In this document: positions 37,121 to 46,228 of the stretch, in pieces
Position numbering within the stretch: position 1 is the first letter of the stretch
How the letters are laid out: every line of letters begins with the position of its first letter
From: Salipiger marinus
Lineage (GTDB): Bacteria; Pseudomonadota; Alphaproteobacteria; Rhodobacterales; Rhodobacteraceae
Length of the DNA stretch: 64,000 nt
NCBI RefSeq assembly: GCF_900100085.1
Contig: NZ_FNEJ01000024.1
Span: forward strand, 27,722 to 91,721
Direction of reading: 5' to 3'
Notes under the pieces: generated by a model
What the model was told of the DNA's origin: nothing
Databases searched by the model: none
What the model saw: the letters and a program-made list of their open reading frames with translations, nothing else
Made by a program: the position numbers and the translations under genes

Positions 37121-38199
37121 GCGGTCAGCTCCAGCAACAGCCCCGGCCGGATCACGCCGCCCACCGCGGGAATCTCGCGCCCGCCGCCCAGATGGCGGCA
37201 CAGCGCGTCGTAACGCCCGCCCGTGGCCACGGGGGGCAGGTCGGGCCGCCGGTCGGCCAGAAAGCCGAACACGAAGCCATCGTAATATTCCATCGAGGTG
37301 CGCCCGAAGCTCGCCTCGAAATCCAGCTGCGCCACGTCGATGCCCGCCTCGGCCAAAGCGGCGCAGCGGCGTTCGAACCGCTCCACCGCGGGCACCAGCC
37401 CGGGCAGATCCACCGCGATGTCATGCAGATGCTCCAGCGCATAGGTGCAGGTCTCGCGCACCGACAGCACCGTGTCGATCAGATCGACCTGACTGCGGCA
37501 GAGCGGCCCTTCGGCGGCATCGGCGCGCAGCGCGGCGATGCGCGCGGCCACCTCCGCCTCCGACCGCAGCCCCACCGACACGCCCGCCCGGTCCAGCGCC
37601 TGCGGATCAGCCAGCAGCGCCGCGCGCGACGGCGGCACCGGGGTCTTGCCGGAATAGCGGTCCAGCAGCGCGCGGAAGCGCCGGGGCCGCCAGATATGCC
37701 GCATCAGCGCGGCGCGCCGCCGCTCCGAAATTTGCAGCCCCGCCACCGCCGCCGCAAGGATGCCCATGTCCCCGGTCACCGCCCGCAGGCCCCAGGGCGC
37801 CAGCACCTGCGCGAAACGGGCGAAGACCTCGGCGTCCAGCAGGGCCGGATCGCCACGGTCGAACACCTCGTAGCCCACCTGAAAATATTCAGACCGCCGC
37901 TCGGGATGCTGCTCCTGCCGCCGGAACACCTCGCCCGCATAGGTATACCGCGCGGGCTCGGCGCCGTCGGACATGTGCATCTGCACCACCGGCACGGTGA
38001 AGTCCGGGCGCAGCATCACCTCGCCGCGCGACGGGTCCTGCGTGACATAGGCACGGGCGCGGATGTCCTCGCCGTAAAGATCCAGCAAGGTCTCCGCCGG
38101 CTGCAGCACCGGACAGTCGAGCGGCAGCGCGCCCGCCTCGGCGAACACCGCCTTCAGCCGTTCGGCTTCCGCCTTCTCGGCGGCGATGCTCACGCCCAT
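37117..38199 (-). CDS. hisZ: ATP phosphoribosyltransferase regulatory subunit
   Basis: HisZ (360 residues) is a catalytically inactive histidyl-tRNA-synthetase paralogue that activates short HisG and mediates histidine inhibition. The class II fold is visible in [46 protein letters not shown] and [24 protein letters not shown]. It sits between hisS and hisG in one operon. The ATG at 38199 overlaps the hisS stop by 10 nt. A GTG at 38193 would give a 4-nt GTGA overlap and cannot be excluded. Confidence 0.95.
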   Translation of the reverse strand: MGVSIAAEKAEAERLKAVFAEAGALPLDCPVLQPAETLLDLYGEDIRARAYVTQDPSRGEVMLRPDFTVPVVQMHMSDGAEPARYTYAGEVFRRQEQHPERRSEYFQVGYEVFDRGDPALLDAEVFARFAQVLAPWGLRAVTGDMGILAAAVAGLQISERRRAALMRHIWRPRRFRALLDRYSGKTPVPPSRAALLADPQALDRAGVSVGLRSEAEVAARIAALRADAAEGPLCRSQVDLIDTVLSVRETCTYALEHLHDIAVDLPGLVPAVERFERRCAALAEAGIDVAQLDFEASFGRTSMEYYDGFVFGFLADRRPDLPPVATGGRYDALCRHLGGGREIPAVGGVIRPGLLLELTA

Positions 38200-39662
38200 T
38201 GGTCGAGAATCTCGCGCACTTTGGCGACCAGATCGCCGCGCGGCACCTCGTATTGCGAAGGCCGCTCCTTCCATTCCTCAAGGCTGGCATTCTCCGCCAG
38301 CTTCGCGCCAAGGATCAGATCCTTGATCTGCAGCACGCCGCGCGCCTTCTCGTCGCCGCCTTCGATCACCGCGACGGGCGAGGCGCGCTTGTCCGCGTAT
38401 TTCAGCTGGTTGCCGAAATTCTTCGGATTGCCCAGATAGACCTCGGCGCGGATGCCGGCCGCGCGCAGCTCGGCGACCATGGACTGGTAATCGGCCATGC
38501 GGTCGCGGTCCATCACCGTCACCACCACCGGACCCGCTGCCCCGCCGCCGATCCGGCCCTTCTCGCGCAGCGCCGCCAGCAGCCGGTCCACGCCGATCGA
38601 CACGCCGGTGGCGGGCACGGCCTGCCCGGTGAACCGCTTGACCAGATCGTCATAACGCCCGCCGCCCGCGACCGAGCCGAACTGGCGCTTGCGGCCCTTT
38701 TCGTCAAGGATCTCAAAGGTCAGCTCGGCCTCGAACACCGGCCCGGTGTAATAGCCAAGCCCGCGCACCACGGAAGGGTCGATCACGATGCGGTCAGGCC
38801 CATAGCCCTGCGCGGACAGCAGCGCCGCGATCTCCTCCAGCTCGTCGACACCTTCGGCACCAATGGCCGATCCGCCCACCGCCGCGCGCAGCCGCGCCAC
38901 GGTCTCGGCGGCCTCGGCGCCCTTGGAGCTGAGAAAGGCCAGCACCGGCTCGGCCTGCGCCTCCGACAGGCCCACCCCGTCGATATAGGCGCCAGAGGCA
39001 TCGAGCCGCCCCTTGCCGAGCAGCTCGCGCACGCCCGCCACGCCGACCTTGTCGACCTTGTCGATGGTGCGCAGCACCGCGTCGCGCTGCGCGTCATCGC
39101 CCAGCCCGGCCACTTCCAGCACGCCGTTCAGCACCTTGCGGTTGTTGATCCGCACCAGATAATCGCCGCGCGGAATGCCCACCGCCTCCAGCGTGTCGGC
39201 CAGCATGGCGCAGATCTCGGCATCCGCCGCGACCGTGGCCGCGCCCACCGTATCGGCATCGCACTGATAGAACTGGCGGAACCGGCCCGGCCCCGGCTTT
39301 TCGTTGCGCCAGACCGGCCCCATGGCGTAACGGCGATAGGGCAGGGGCAGTTCGTTGCGGTGCTGGGCATAGACCCGCGCCAGCGGCGCCGTCAGGTCAT
39401 AGCGCAGCGCCACCCAGCCCTCGTCCTCGTCCTCCCAGGCAAACACGCCCTCGTTGGGGCGGTCCACATCGGGCAGGAACTTGCCAAGCGCCTCGACGGT
39501 CTCGACCGCAGCGCTTTCCAGCGCCTCGAACCCGTAGCGATGATAGACCCCGGCGATGCGATGCAGCATCTCCGCGCGCTCGGACACCTCGGTGCCGAAA
39601 TAGTCGCGGAACCCCTTGGGCGTCTGTGCCCGGGGGCGGGGGGATTTCTTATCCTTGGCCAT
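38190..39662 (-). CDS. hisS: Histidine-tRNA ligase
   Basis: HisRS (490 residues) is a class II synthetase; this length is usual in alphaproteobacteria. Motif 2 ([13 protein letters not shown]), the preceding [16 protein letters not shown] and the histidine-specific [14 protein letters not shown] (HisA) are visible, as is [14 protein letters not shown] (HisB) and the anticodon domain ([18 protein letters not shown]). Upstream spacing to slyX is about 240 nt including a composite repeat. It heads the hisS-hisZ-hisG run, so the histidine pathway genes may share its promoter. Confidence 0.97.
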   Translation of the reverse strand: MAKDKKSPRPRAQTPKGFRDYFGTEVSERAEMLHRIAGVYHRYGFEALESAAVETVEALGKFLPDVDRPNEGVFAWEDEDEGWVALRYDLTAPLARVYAQHRNELPLPYRRYAMGPVWRNEKPGPGRFRQFYQCDADTVGAATVAADAEICAMLADTLEAVGIPRGDYLVRINNRKVLNGVLEVAGLGDDAQRDAVLRTIDKVDKVGVAGVRELLGKGRLDASGAYIDGVGLSEAQAEPVLAFLSSKGAEAAETVARLRAAVGGSAIGAEGVDELEEIAALLSAQGYGPDRIVIDPSVVRGLGYYTGPVFEAELTFEILDEKGRKRQFGSVAGGGRYDDLVKRFTGQAVPATGVSIGVDRLLAALREKGRIGGGAAGPVVVTVMDRDRMADYQSMVAELRAAGIRAEVYLGNPKNFGNQLKYADKRASPVAVIEGGDEKARGVLQIKDLILGAKLAENASLEEWKERPSQYEVPRGDLVAKVREILDQWA

Positions 39663-39740
39663 GGCCTCGCTCCGGTCCTCGATTGCGCGCTTCCCTTAGC
39701 CCCTCCGCACCGCAGGAGCAAGCAAAGCCCCGCGCCCGTG

Positions 39741-39802
39741 CTTCATCTTGCCAGATAAACTCCGGGGGGGAGGCCGCAGGCCGAGGGGGCAGAGCCCCCC
39801 TC
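39741..39802 (+). repeat. Composite palindromic repeat between hisS and slyX
   Basis: A degenerate forward copy: CTTCATCTTGCCAGATAAAC, TCCGGGGGGGAGGCCGCAGGCC, then GGGGGCAGAGCCCCCC (pieces given separately). It lies between divergent genes. The AT-rich core is changed from AAATATCC to GATAAACTCC, so this copy is older or a variant. Confidence 0.7.
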
Positions 39803-39899
39803 TCACGATTGCCGCCCGCGAAACCCGGGGACACGGCCCCGCCCATGGACAACGCGCCCCACGCTCCCTATCTGGCAGGGCACAGTCAAGGAGGATCGC

Positions 39900-40106
39900 A
39901 TGCCGACCGACATCGAAACGCTCGAGGAACGCATCGCCCATCTTCAGCGCGCGATGGACGACCTTTCGGACACCGTGGCCCGGCAGGACCGCGACATCGA
40001 CCACCTGACCCGGCGTCTTGCCCTGCTCATCGAACGCGAGGCGGAACGGTCTGCCGAAGGCTCGGGCGGGGTCATTCTCGGCGACGAACGCCCGCCGCAT
40101 TACTGA
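39900..40106 (+). CDS. slyX: SlyX family protein
   Basis: A 68-residue protein with an N-terminal coiled coil (IETLEERIAHLQRAMDDLSDTVARQ, continuing to about residue 48) and the family C-terminus GDERPPHY. SlyX is widespread but without an established biochemical function. AAGGAGG lies 6 nt before the ATG. Divergent from hisS and convergent with the lipoprotein gene (13-nt gap). Confidence 0.92.
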   Translation: MPTDIETLEERIAHLQRAMDDLSDTVARQDRDIDHLTRRLALLIEREAERSAEGSGGVILGDERPPHY

Positions 40107-40119
40107 CCCGCCTCAGCCC

Positions 40120-40920
40120 TCAGGGCGCGGCAAATTCCAGCAGCGCGCCGTCATGCAGCAGCATGTCGGCAGAGCGCGGGCTGCCAAGCGCGGGATAGAC
40201 GCTGACAAACACCGTATCCCGCGCCAGCCGGGGCAGGGCGCGGCCACAGGGCGCGTCGCCCGCCACCCGGCAGACCTGCGTCTTGACCGCCTCATAGGCG
40301 CGGTCCAGCGGGCCCTCGGGCAGGGTGGATCCGGCGGGGCCATAGCGCAGCCGCTCATGCAGTTCGGGATCGCCGAACATCGCCAGCGCCCCGGTCACCT
40401 GCCGCGCGCAGCCATCGTCAAACCCGGTGATCCAGAAGCTGCGGGGGGTGGTGCTGTCCGGTGCGCTGTCGCGCAGTGTATAGCCGCGCCCGGTCTCGGG
40501 GTAACGCGCCACCTCGGTGCCCAGCGCCGTTTCCGCCACGCCGCAAAGCCGCGCCACCTCGCCAAAGGGCAGCGTGGCGCCGGGGCCCACCTGCGCATAA
40601 TCCGGGGCATCGGGGGCGGGGCCTGCCGCGGCGGCCTTGCGCCGGAAGAACCCCAGCAGCCCGCCGCGCGCAGGCGGGGCAAGCCGGTCACTGGCGGCGG
40701 ACCCTGCGGCGGCGCCATCCTGCGCCACGGGGGCATCCGCCGTGGCGGTCCCGGCCAGAAACCCGCCCTCCGGCTGGCTCTCTGCCGGGTCGGGCAGGGC
40801 TGCTGCGCGGCCCGCCTCCGCCGCAAGCGGCACGTCCGACAGCGTGGGGGCGGCTGGCGTGCCGCGGTCACAGCCTGCAAGGCAGATCAAGGCTGTGGCT
40901 GTCAGAACCGCCCGTTGCAC
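40120..40920 (-). CDS. Hypothetical lipoprotein
   Basis: A 266-residue predicted lipoprotein. The signal peptide ends in the lipobox LICLAGC, placing the lipidated Cys at about residue 17. A disordered Ala/Pro/Glu-rich stretch follows to about residue 100. The C-terminal ~160 residues are more ordered and contain several cysteines (FDDGCARQVTG, TQVCRVAGDAPCGRAL). GTG at 40920 has GGGAGGGG upstream. Similar proteins of unknown function occur in Rhodobacteraceae. No family name can be assigned. It lies upstream of dnaE's 3' end on the same strand. Confidence 0.72.
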   Translation of the reverse strand: MQRAVLTATALICLAGCDRGTPAAPTLSDVPLAAEAGRAAALPDPAESQPEGGFLAGTATADAPVAQDGAAAGSAASDRLAPPARGGLLGFFRRKAAAAGPAPDAPDYAQVGPGATLPFGEVARLCGVAETALGTEVARYPETGRGYTLRDSAPDSTTPRSFWITGFDDGCARQVTGALAMFGDPELHERLRYGPAGSTLPEGPLDRAYEAVKTQVCRVAGDAPCGRALPRLARDTVFVSVYPALGSPRSADMLLHDGALLEFAAP

Positions 40921-41017
40921 TGGCCCCTCCCGTGAATTGCTTCGGGATATTGGTAACCGCTGCCTTAACAGGACTCCAGCACTCAGCTTTGCGACCGGCG
41001 ATATGTCGCGGCAGCGC

Positions 41018-44000
41018 TCAGAAATCCTCCACCGCCAGCACCCCGCCCAGCGACTTGACCGCGCCCTTGATTTCCGGCGTCACGGGGAAGTCCTGATGCA
41101 GATCCATCTCCACCTCGCCGGGCAGGCCGCTATCGGCGAGACACAGCCGGATCGGCCCGCGCCCGGCCTTGGGCATCTGGTCCGCCGCCCGGCTCAGCAC
41201 CGAGGCGATCTGGCTGATCGCCGCAGCACCTTCCACCCAGATCTTCAGCCCCGTGGCCCCCGCGCCTGCCACCATCTGTTCCACCGGCCCGATGGAGCGG
41301 GCCAGCAGCTTCAGCTGGTCGGCCTCCATCGTCGCCTCGACGGTCACCACCACCTTGGCGCCGGTTTCCAGAAACTCGCGGCTTTTCTCCAGCGTCTCGG
41401 AAAAGATCGTGACCTCATAGGCGCCGGTGGGGTCGGAGAGCTGGGCAAAGGCAAAGCGGTTGCCCTTGGCGGATTTGCGTTCCTGCCGCCCGGCGACCAC
41501 GCCCGCCAGCTTGGCGATGCAGGGACCGCCGCGCGCCTTGTTGGTGGCCTCTTCCAGCGTCATCACGTCGCGCCGTTTCAGCGCGGGCATGTAATCGTCA
41601 AGCGGATGGCCCGACAGGTAAAAGCCGATGGCCTTGAATTCCTCTGACAGCCGTTCGGCGGGCAGCCAGTCCGGCACCGGCGACAGGCGCGGCTCCGGCA
41701 GATCGTCCCCCGCCTCGCCGAACAGCGACACCTGCGCGCTGGCCTTCTGGTCATGAATCGCCGCCGAATAGGCCACCAGCGCGTCCAGACTGTCGAACAC
41801 CCGGCGGCGGTTGCGGTCCAGCGCGTCGAAGGCCCCGGCGCGGGCCATCATCTCCAGCGGGCGCTTGCCCACCCGTTTCAGATCGACCCGCCGCGCCAGA
41901 TCGAAAAGCGTGGCAAAGGGCCGGTCGCCGCGCCCTTCCACCACCAGCCGCATCGCATCCAGACCCACATTCTTGAGCGCGCCCAGAGCATAGACCAGCT
42001 CGCCCGCCACTACGTCGAACGCGGCCTGAGACCGGTTCACGCAGGGCGGCACATAGGGCAGCTTCAGCCCGTTCTTCAGTTCGTCGAAATAGACGGCCAG
42101 CTTGTCGGTCAGATGGATGTCGCAGTTCATGACGCCTGCCATGAACTCCACCGGGTGATTGGCCTTCAGCCACGCAGTCTGGTAGCTGACCACCGCATAG
42201 GCGGCGGCGTGGGATTTGTTGAAGCCGTAATTGGCGAACTTCTCCAGAAGGTCGAACACCTCGGAGGCCTTTTTCTTGTCGACGCCATTCTCCGCCGCGC
42301 CCTTTTCGAACTTGGGGCGTTCGGCGTCCATCGCCTCCTTGATCTTCTTGCCCATGGCGCGGCGCAGCAGGTCGGCGCCGCCAAGGCTGTATCCGGCCAT
42401 GACCTGCGCGATCTGCATCACCTGTTCCTGATAGACGATGATGCCCTGCGTTTCGGCAAGGATATGGTCGATCGAGGGATGCACCGAACTGATCGGGCGC
42501 AGGCCGTTCTTCACCTCGCAATAGACGGGGATGTTTTCCATGGGGCCGGGACGATACAGCGCCACCAGCGCCACGATGTCCTCGATACAGGTGGGCTTCA
42601 TGCGCTTGAGCGCATCCATCATGCCCGAGCTTTCCACCTGAAACACCGCCACCGTCTTGGCGTCGGAATAAAGCTTGTAGGTCCGCTCATCCTCCAGCGG
42701 GATGAGGTTCATCTGGTTTTCGGCACCGGGGGCAGGTTCGTAAAGCTCGGTGCCATCGGCGGCCACATGCAGCGGGCGCCCGGATTTCAGGATCAGATCC
42801 ACGGCGTTCTGGATCACCGTCAGCGTCTTGAGCCCGAGGAAGTCGAACTTCACCAGCCCGGCCTGTTCCACCCATTTCATGTTGAACTGGGTGGCGGGCA
42901 TGTCCGATCGCGGATCCTGATAAAGCGGCACCAGCGCATCCAGAGGCCGGTCGCCGATCACCACCCCCGCCGCGTGGGTGGAGGCGTTGCGCAACAGCCC
43001 CTCCACCTGCATGCCATAGGTCAGCAGCCGGTCCACCACTTCTTCGTTGCGGGCCTCTTCGCGCAGGCGCGGCTCGTCCTTCAGCGCCTTTTCGATGGAG
43101 ACGGGCTTGACCCCCTCCACCGGGATCATCTTGGACAGGCGGTCCACCTGACCATAGGGCATCTGCAGCACCCGGCCCACGTCGCGCACCGCCGCCTTGG
43201 ACAAGAGCGCGCCGAAGGTGATGATCTGCCCCACCTTGTCGCGGCCATAGCGGTCCTGCACATAGCGGATCACCTCCTCGCGGCGGTCCATGCAGAAGTC
43301 GATGTCGAAGTCGGGCATCGACACCCGTTCCGGGTTCAGGAAGCGTTCGAACAGCAGCGAATAGCGCAAAGGGTCAAGGTCGGTGATGGTCAGCGCATAG
43401 GCAACAAGGCTGCCCGCCCCCGAGCCGCGCCCCGGCCCCACCGGGATGTCGTGATCCTTGGCCCATTTGATGAAATCGGCCACGATCAGGAAATAGCCGG
43501 GAAAGCCCATGCCCTCGATGATGCCCAGTTCGAAATCCAGCCGCTCCTGATATTCCTCGGGGCTGACCGCATGCGGGATCACCGCCAGCCGGGCGCGCAG
43601 CCCCTCATTGGCCTGGCGGCGCAGTTCCTGCACCTCGTCATCGGCAAAGCGCGGCAGGATCGGATCGCGCCGGTAGGCCATGAAGGCGCAGCGGCGGGCG
43701 ATTTCCACCGTGTTCTCCAAAGCCTCGGGCAGATCGGCGAACAGCGTCGCCATCTCCTGCGGCGTCTTGAGGTAATGCTGCGGCGTCAGGCGGCGGCGCG
43801 GCTCCTGCTGGTCGACATAGGCGCCTTCGGCGATGCAGATCAGCGCGTCATGCGCCTCATACATGTCGGGCTTGGGGAAATAGACATCGTTGGTGGCGAC
43901 CAGCGGCAGACCCATCTCATAGGCCAGTTCCACATGGCCGCGTTCCGACAGCCGTTCCGGCCCCGGCAGCCCGTCTTCGCCGGGATGGCGCTGCAGTTCC

Positions 44001-44515
44001 ACATAAAGCCGGTCGCCATAGATGCCGTGCAGCCGGGTCAGAAGCACCTGCGCCGCGCCGCGATGGTTGTCGCGCAACAGTCGCCCCACCGGCCCGTCCG
44101 GCCCGCCCGTCAGGCAGATCAGCCCGGCGCCATGGGTCTCCAGCTCCTCCAGCGTCACATGCGGCAGCTGCCCGTCGCCGCGCAGATAAAGGCAGGAATT
44201 GAGCTTCATCAGGTTTTCATACCCGGTCTCGCTCTGCGCCAGCAGCACGACCGGGGCGGGCGGCTTGGGCCGGTCGCCGGGGGCGCGCTCCACATACAGC
44301 AGATCCAGCTGGCAGCCGATGATGGGCTGCACCCCCGCACCGCTGGCGGTCACGGAAAATTCCAGCGCCGCAAACAGGTTGTTGGTGTCCGTCACCGCCA
44401 CGGCGGGCATGCCCATGGTCTCGCAGAGACCGGGCAGCTTCTTCAGGCGCACGGCGCCTTCCAGCAGCGAATATTCGGTGTGAAGGCGGAGATGGATGAA
44501 TCGGGGCTCGGTCAT
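41018..44515 (-). CDS. dnaE: DNA polymerase III alpha subunit
   Basis: DnaE (1165 residues) is the replicative polymerase. The N-terminal PHP domain starts FIHLRLHTEYSLLEGAVR. The palm holds PDFDIDFCMDRREEVI (two catalytic Asp) and a third Asp further on; GPGRGSGAGSLVAYAL is a nucleotide-contact segment. QEQVMQIAQVMAGYSLGGADLLRRAMGKK is a hallmark of the thumb/fingers. A C-terminal helix-hairpin-helix, OB fold and tau-binding part follow. Length and motifs fit DnaE1 rather than the mutagenic ImuC/DnaE2. Its start faces xdhA across a 297-nt spacer. Confidence 0.98.
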   Translation of the reverse strand: MTEPRFIHLRLHTEYSLLEGAVRLKKLPGLCETMGMPAVAVTDTNNLFAALEFSVTASGAGVQPIIGCQLDLLYVERAPGDRPKPPAPVVLLAQSETGYENLMKLNSCLYLRGDGQLPHVTLEELETHGAGLICLTGGPDGPVGRLLRDNHRGAAQVLLTRLHGIYGDRLYVELQRHPGEDGLPGPERLSERGHVELAYEMGLPLVATNDVYFPKPDMYEAHDALICIAEGAYVDQQEPRRRLTPQHYLKTPQEMATLFADLPEALENTVEIARRCAFMAYRRDPILPRFADDEVQELRRQANEGLRARLAVIPHAVSPEEYQERLDFELGIIEGMGFPGYFLIVADFIKWAKDHDIPVGPGRGSGAGSLVAYALTITDLDPLRYSLLFERFLNPERVSMPDFDIDFCMDRREEVIRYVQDRYGRDKVGQIITFGALLSKAAVRDVGRVLQMPYGQVDRLSKMIPVEGVKPVSIEKALKDEPRLREEARNEEVVDRLLTYGMQVEGLLRNASTHAAGVVIGDRPLDALVPLYQDPRSDMPATQFNMKWVEQAGLVKFDFLGLKTLTVIQNAVDLILKSGRPLHVAADGTELYEPAPGAENQMNLIPLEDERTYKLYSDAKTVAVFQVESSGMMDALKRMKPTCIEDIVALVALYRPGPMENIPVYCEVKNGLRPISSVHPSIDHILAETQGIIVYQEQVMQIAQVMAGYSLGGADLLRRAMGKKIKEAMDAERPKFEKGAAENGVDKKKASEVFDLLEKFANYGFNKSHAAAYAVVSYQTAWLKANHPVEFMAGVMNCDIHLTDKLAVYFDELKNGLKLPYVPPCVNRSQAAFDVVAGELVYALGALKNVGLDAMRLVVEGRGDRPFATLFDLARRVDLKRVGKRPLEMMARAGAFDALDRNRRRVFDSLDALVAYSAAIHDQKASAQVSLFGEAGDDLPEPRLSPVPDWLPAERLSEEFKAIGFYLSGHPLDDYMPALKRRDVMTLEEATNKARGGPCIAKLAGVVAGRQERKSAKGNRFAFAQLSDPTGAYEVTIFSETLEKSREFLETGAKVVVTVEATMEADQLKLLARSIGPVEQMVAGAGATGLKIWVEGAAAISQIASVLSRAADQMPKAGRGPIRLCLADSGLPGEVEMDLHQDFPVTPEIKGAVKSLGGVLAVEDF

Positions 44516-44812
44516 GGCCCCACATTAGGCGCTTCGGCGGGCCACAGGAAGGGCGGGCGGACCCCCTGTCCCCCGCCCTGCGGCAAAGCGCTGCCGCGCC
44601 CGCGGGACGGGGCCGCGCGGGGCCCCGGAGACGGGCCGCCGCAATGCCGGGCAGCCTGCGGCGGACTGCCCGAGTTTCAGGCAGTTTTCCCTTGCCAAGA
44701 CCGGAATCCCGCGCCTAGCCTCAGGGGTGCAACAGGTCAGGTCCGCGCGCCCTCTACGCCGCATCGGGGGCGCGCAGTTCGGGGACTTTAGGTAAGGCGG
44801 CAGGTCATCGGC
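44516..44812. promoter_or_regulatory. Divergent dnaE/xdhA spacer with a candidate xdhA promoter
   Basis: This 297-nt spacer holds no gene or riboswitch that I can recognise. The dnaE half is very GC-rich with short inverted repeats. Toward xdhA, TTGCCA (44692-44697) and TAGCCT (44716-44721) are separated by 18 nt and could be a weak sigma-70-type promoter about 90 nt before the xdhA ATG. No operator was identified. Confidence 0.3.
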
Positions 44813-46228
44813 ATGGATATTTCCTTCCTTCTCAACGGAGAAAGGGTCGCGCTGCGGGATGTTCCCGCAACCCGCACCGCGCTTGACTGGCTGCGCGAGG
44901 ATCGCGGCCTGCGCGGCACCAAGGAGGGCTGCAACGAAGGTGATTGCGGCGCCTGCACGGTCATGGTCACCGATGCCCATGGATCGCGGGCGGTCAATGC
45001 CTGCATCCTGCTGCTGCCGCAGTTGCAGGGCAAGGCGCTGCGCACCGTCGAAGGCATCGCCGGGCCCAAGGGGCAGCTGCATCCCGTCCAGCAGGCGATG
45101 GTCGATCACCACGGCTCGCAATGCGGCTTCTGCACGCCGGGCTTCATCGTCTCCATGGCCACGGCGCATCTGAACGGCGAGACCGGCCATGACGACGCGC
45201 TGGCCGGAAACCTGTGCCGCTGCACCGGCTATGCGCCGATCATCCGCGCCGCCGAAGCCGCAGCCGGGGCTCCGGTGCCGGACTGGATGCAGGCGGATCG
45301 CGACTTCTTCTTGGCGGAAATATCCTCGGGGGGGCGCGCCGCAGGCGCGTGGGGGGCAGACAGCCCCCCTGACACCGCCCATGCCCCCGAAACTGCCGCA
45401 GATCTGGCGCAGCTTCTGGCAGAGCATCCGGAGGCCACGCTGGTGGCGGGCGCCACCGATGTCGGGCTCTGGGTGACGAAACAGCTGCGCGAGCCCGCGC
45501 CGATGATCTTTCTCAACCGCTGCGCGGATCTGCAGCAGATCGAGGTGACGCCTGATCATCTGCGCATCGGCGCCGGGGTGACCATGGACCGGGTGCTGGA
45601 TCTGATGCGGGAGCATTTCCCCTCCTATGCCGAGATGCTGCGCCGCTACGGCTCGGCGCAGGTGCGGGCGGCGGCGACGATCGGCGGCAACATCGCCAAT
45701 GGCTCGCCCATCGGGGACAATCCGCCGCCGCTGATCGCGCTGGGCGCCGTGCTGCATCTGCGCTCCGCGCAGGGACGCCGCAGCCTGCCGCTAGAGGCGT
45801 TCTTCGTGGACTATGGCCGTCAGGACCGCGCGCCCGGCGAATTTGTCGAGGCGGTGGAGATCCCGCGCCAGCCCGACCGGCTGCGTGTCTACAAGCTGTC
45901 CAAGCGCTTCGATCAGGACATCTCTGCGGTCTGCGGCGCCTTTGTGATCCGCGTCGAGGCGGGGCGGGTCGCCGAGGCGCGCCTTGCCTTTGGCGGCATG
46001 GCGGGCATTCCCAGACGCGCGACGCATGTGGAGGCGGCGCTGCGGGGCTGCGCCTGGACTGACGAGGCGCTGATCACCGCATGGGACGCATGGGAGCAGG
46101 ATTTTGCCCCGCTGTCGGACATGCGCGCCAGCGCCGAGTATCGGCTGACGGCGGCGCGCAACATGCTGACCCGCTATCTGCTGGAGGATCTGGGCGGGCT
46201 GACCGACGTGCGGAAGGTGCGGGCATGA
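44813..46228 (+). CDS. xdhA: Xanthine dehydrogenase small subunit (2Fe-2S and FAD domains)
   Basis: XdhA (471 residues) passes electrons from the molybdenum subunit to FAD and NAD during hypoxanthine and xanthine oxidation. The two [2Fe-2S] domains show GTKEGCNEGDCGACTV and QCGFCTPGFIVSM, then AGNLCRCTGYAPIIRAA. The FAD domain starts near residue 195 (DLAQLLAEHPEATLVAGATD) with the later GGNIANGSPIGDNPP pyrophosphate loop. Between these, residues about 164-186 are encoded by an in-frame composite repeat. Frame is kept on both sides. The stop overlaps xdhB (ATGA). Confidence 0.96.
   Translation: MDISFLLNGERVALRDVPATRTALDWLREDRGLRGTKEGCNEGDCGACTVMVTDAHGSRAVNACILLLPQLQGKALRTVEGIAGPKGQLHPVQQAMVDHHGSQCGFCTPGFIVSMATAHLNGETGHDDALAGNLCRCTGYAPIIRAAEAAAGAPVPDWMQADRDFFLAEISSGGRAAGAWGADSPPDTAHAPETAADLAQLLAEHPEATLVAGATDVGLWVTKQLREPAPMIFLNRCADLQQIEVTPDHLRIGAGVTMDRVLDLMREHFPSYAEMLRRYGSAQVRAAATIGGNIANGSPIGDNPPPLIALGAVLHLRSAQGRRSLPLEAFFVDYGRQDRAPGEFVEAVEIPRQPDRLRVYKLSKRFDQDISAVCGAFVIRVEAGRVAEARLAFGGMAGIPRRATHVEAALRGCAWTDEALITAWDAWEQDFAPLSDMRASAEYRLTAARNMLTRYLLEDLGGLTDVRKVRA
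45303..45370 (+). repeat. In-frame composite repeat inside xdhA
   Basis: A forward copy within the coding sequence: CTTCTTCTTGGCGG, AAATATCCTCGGGGGGG, hairpin CGCGCCGCAGGCGCG, then GGGGGGCAGACAGCCCCCC. It is read as AEISSGGRAAGAWGADSPP between the iron-sulfur and FAD domains. It resembles the inverted copy in xdhB much more closely than the intergenic copies. Confidence 0.85.

Noticed and set aside
41753..44791. A plus-strand open frame of about 1000 codons antisense to dnaE
   Set aside because: The His/Gln/Arg-rich translation has no domain, and dnaE on the other strand is complete and unmistakable.
44516..44812. Possible purine riboswitch before xdhA
   Set aside because: No conserved purine-aptamer loops or three-way junction could be seen.
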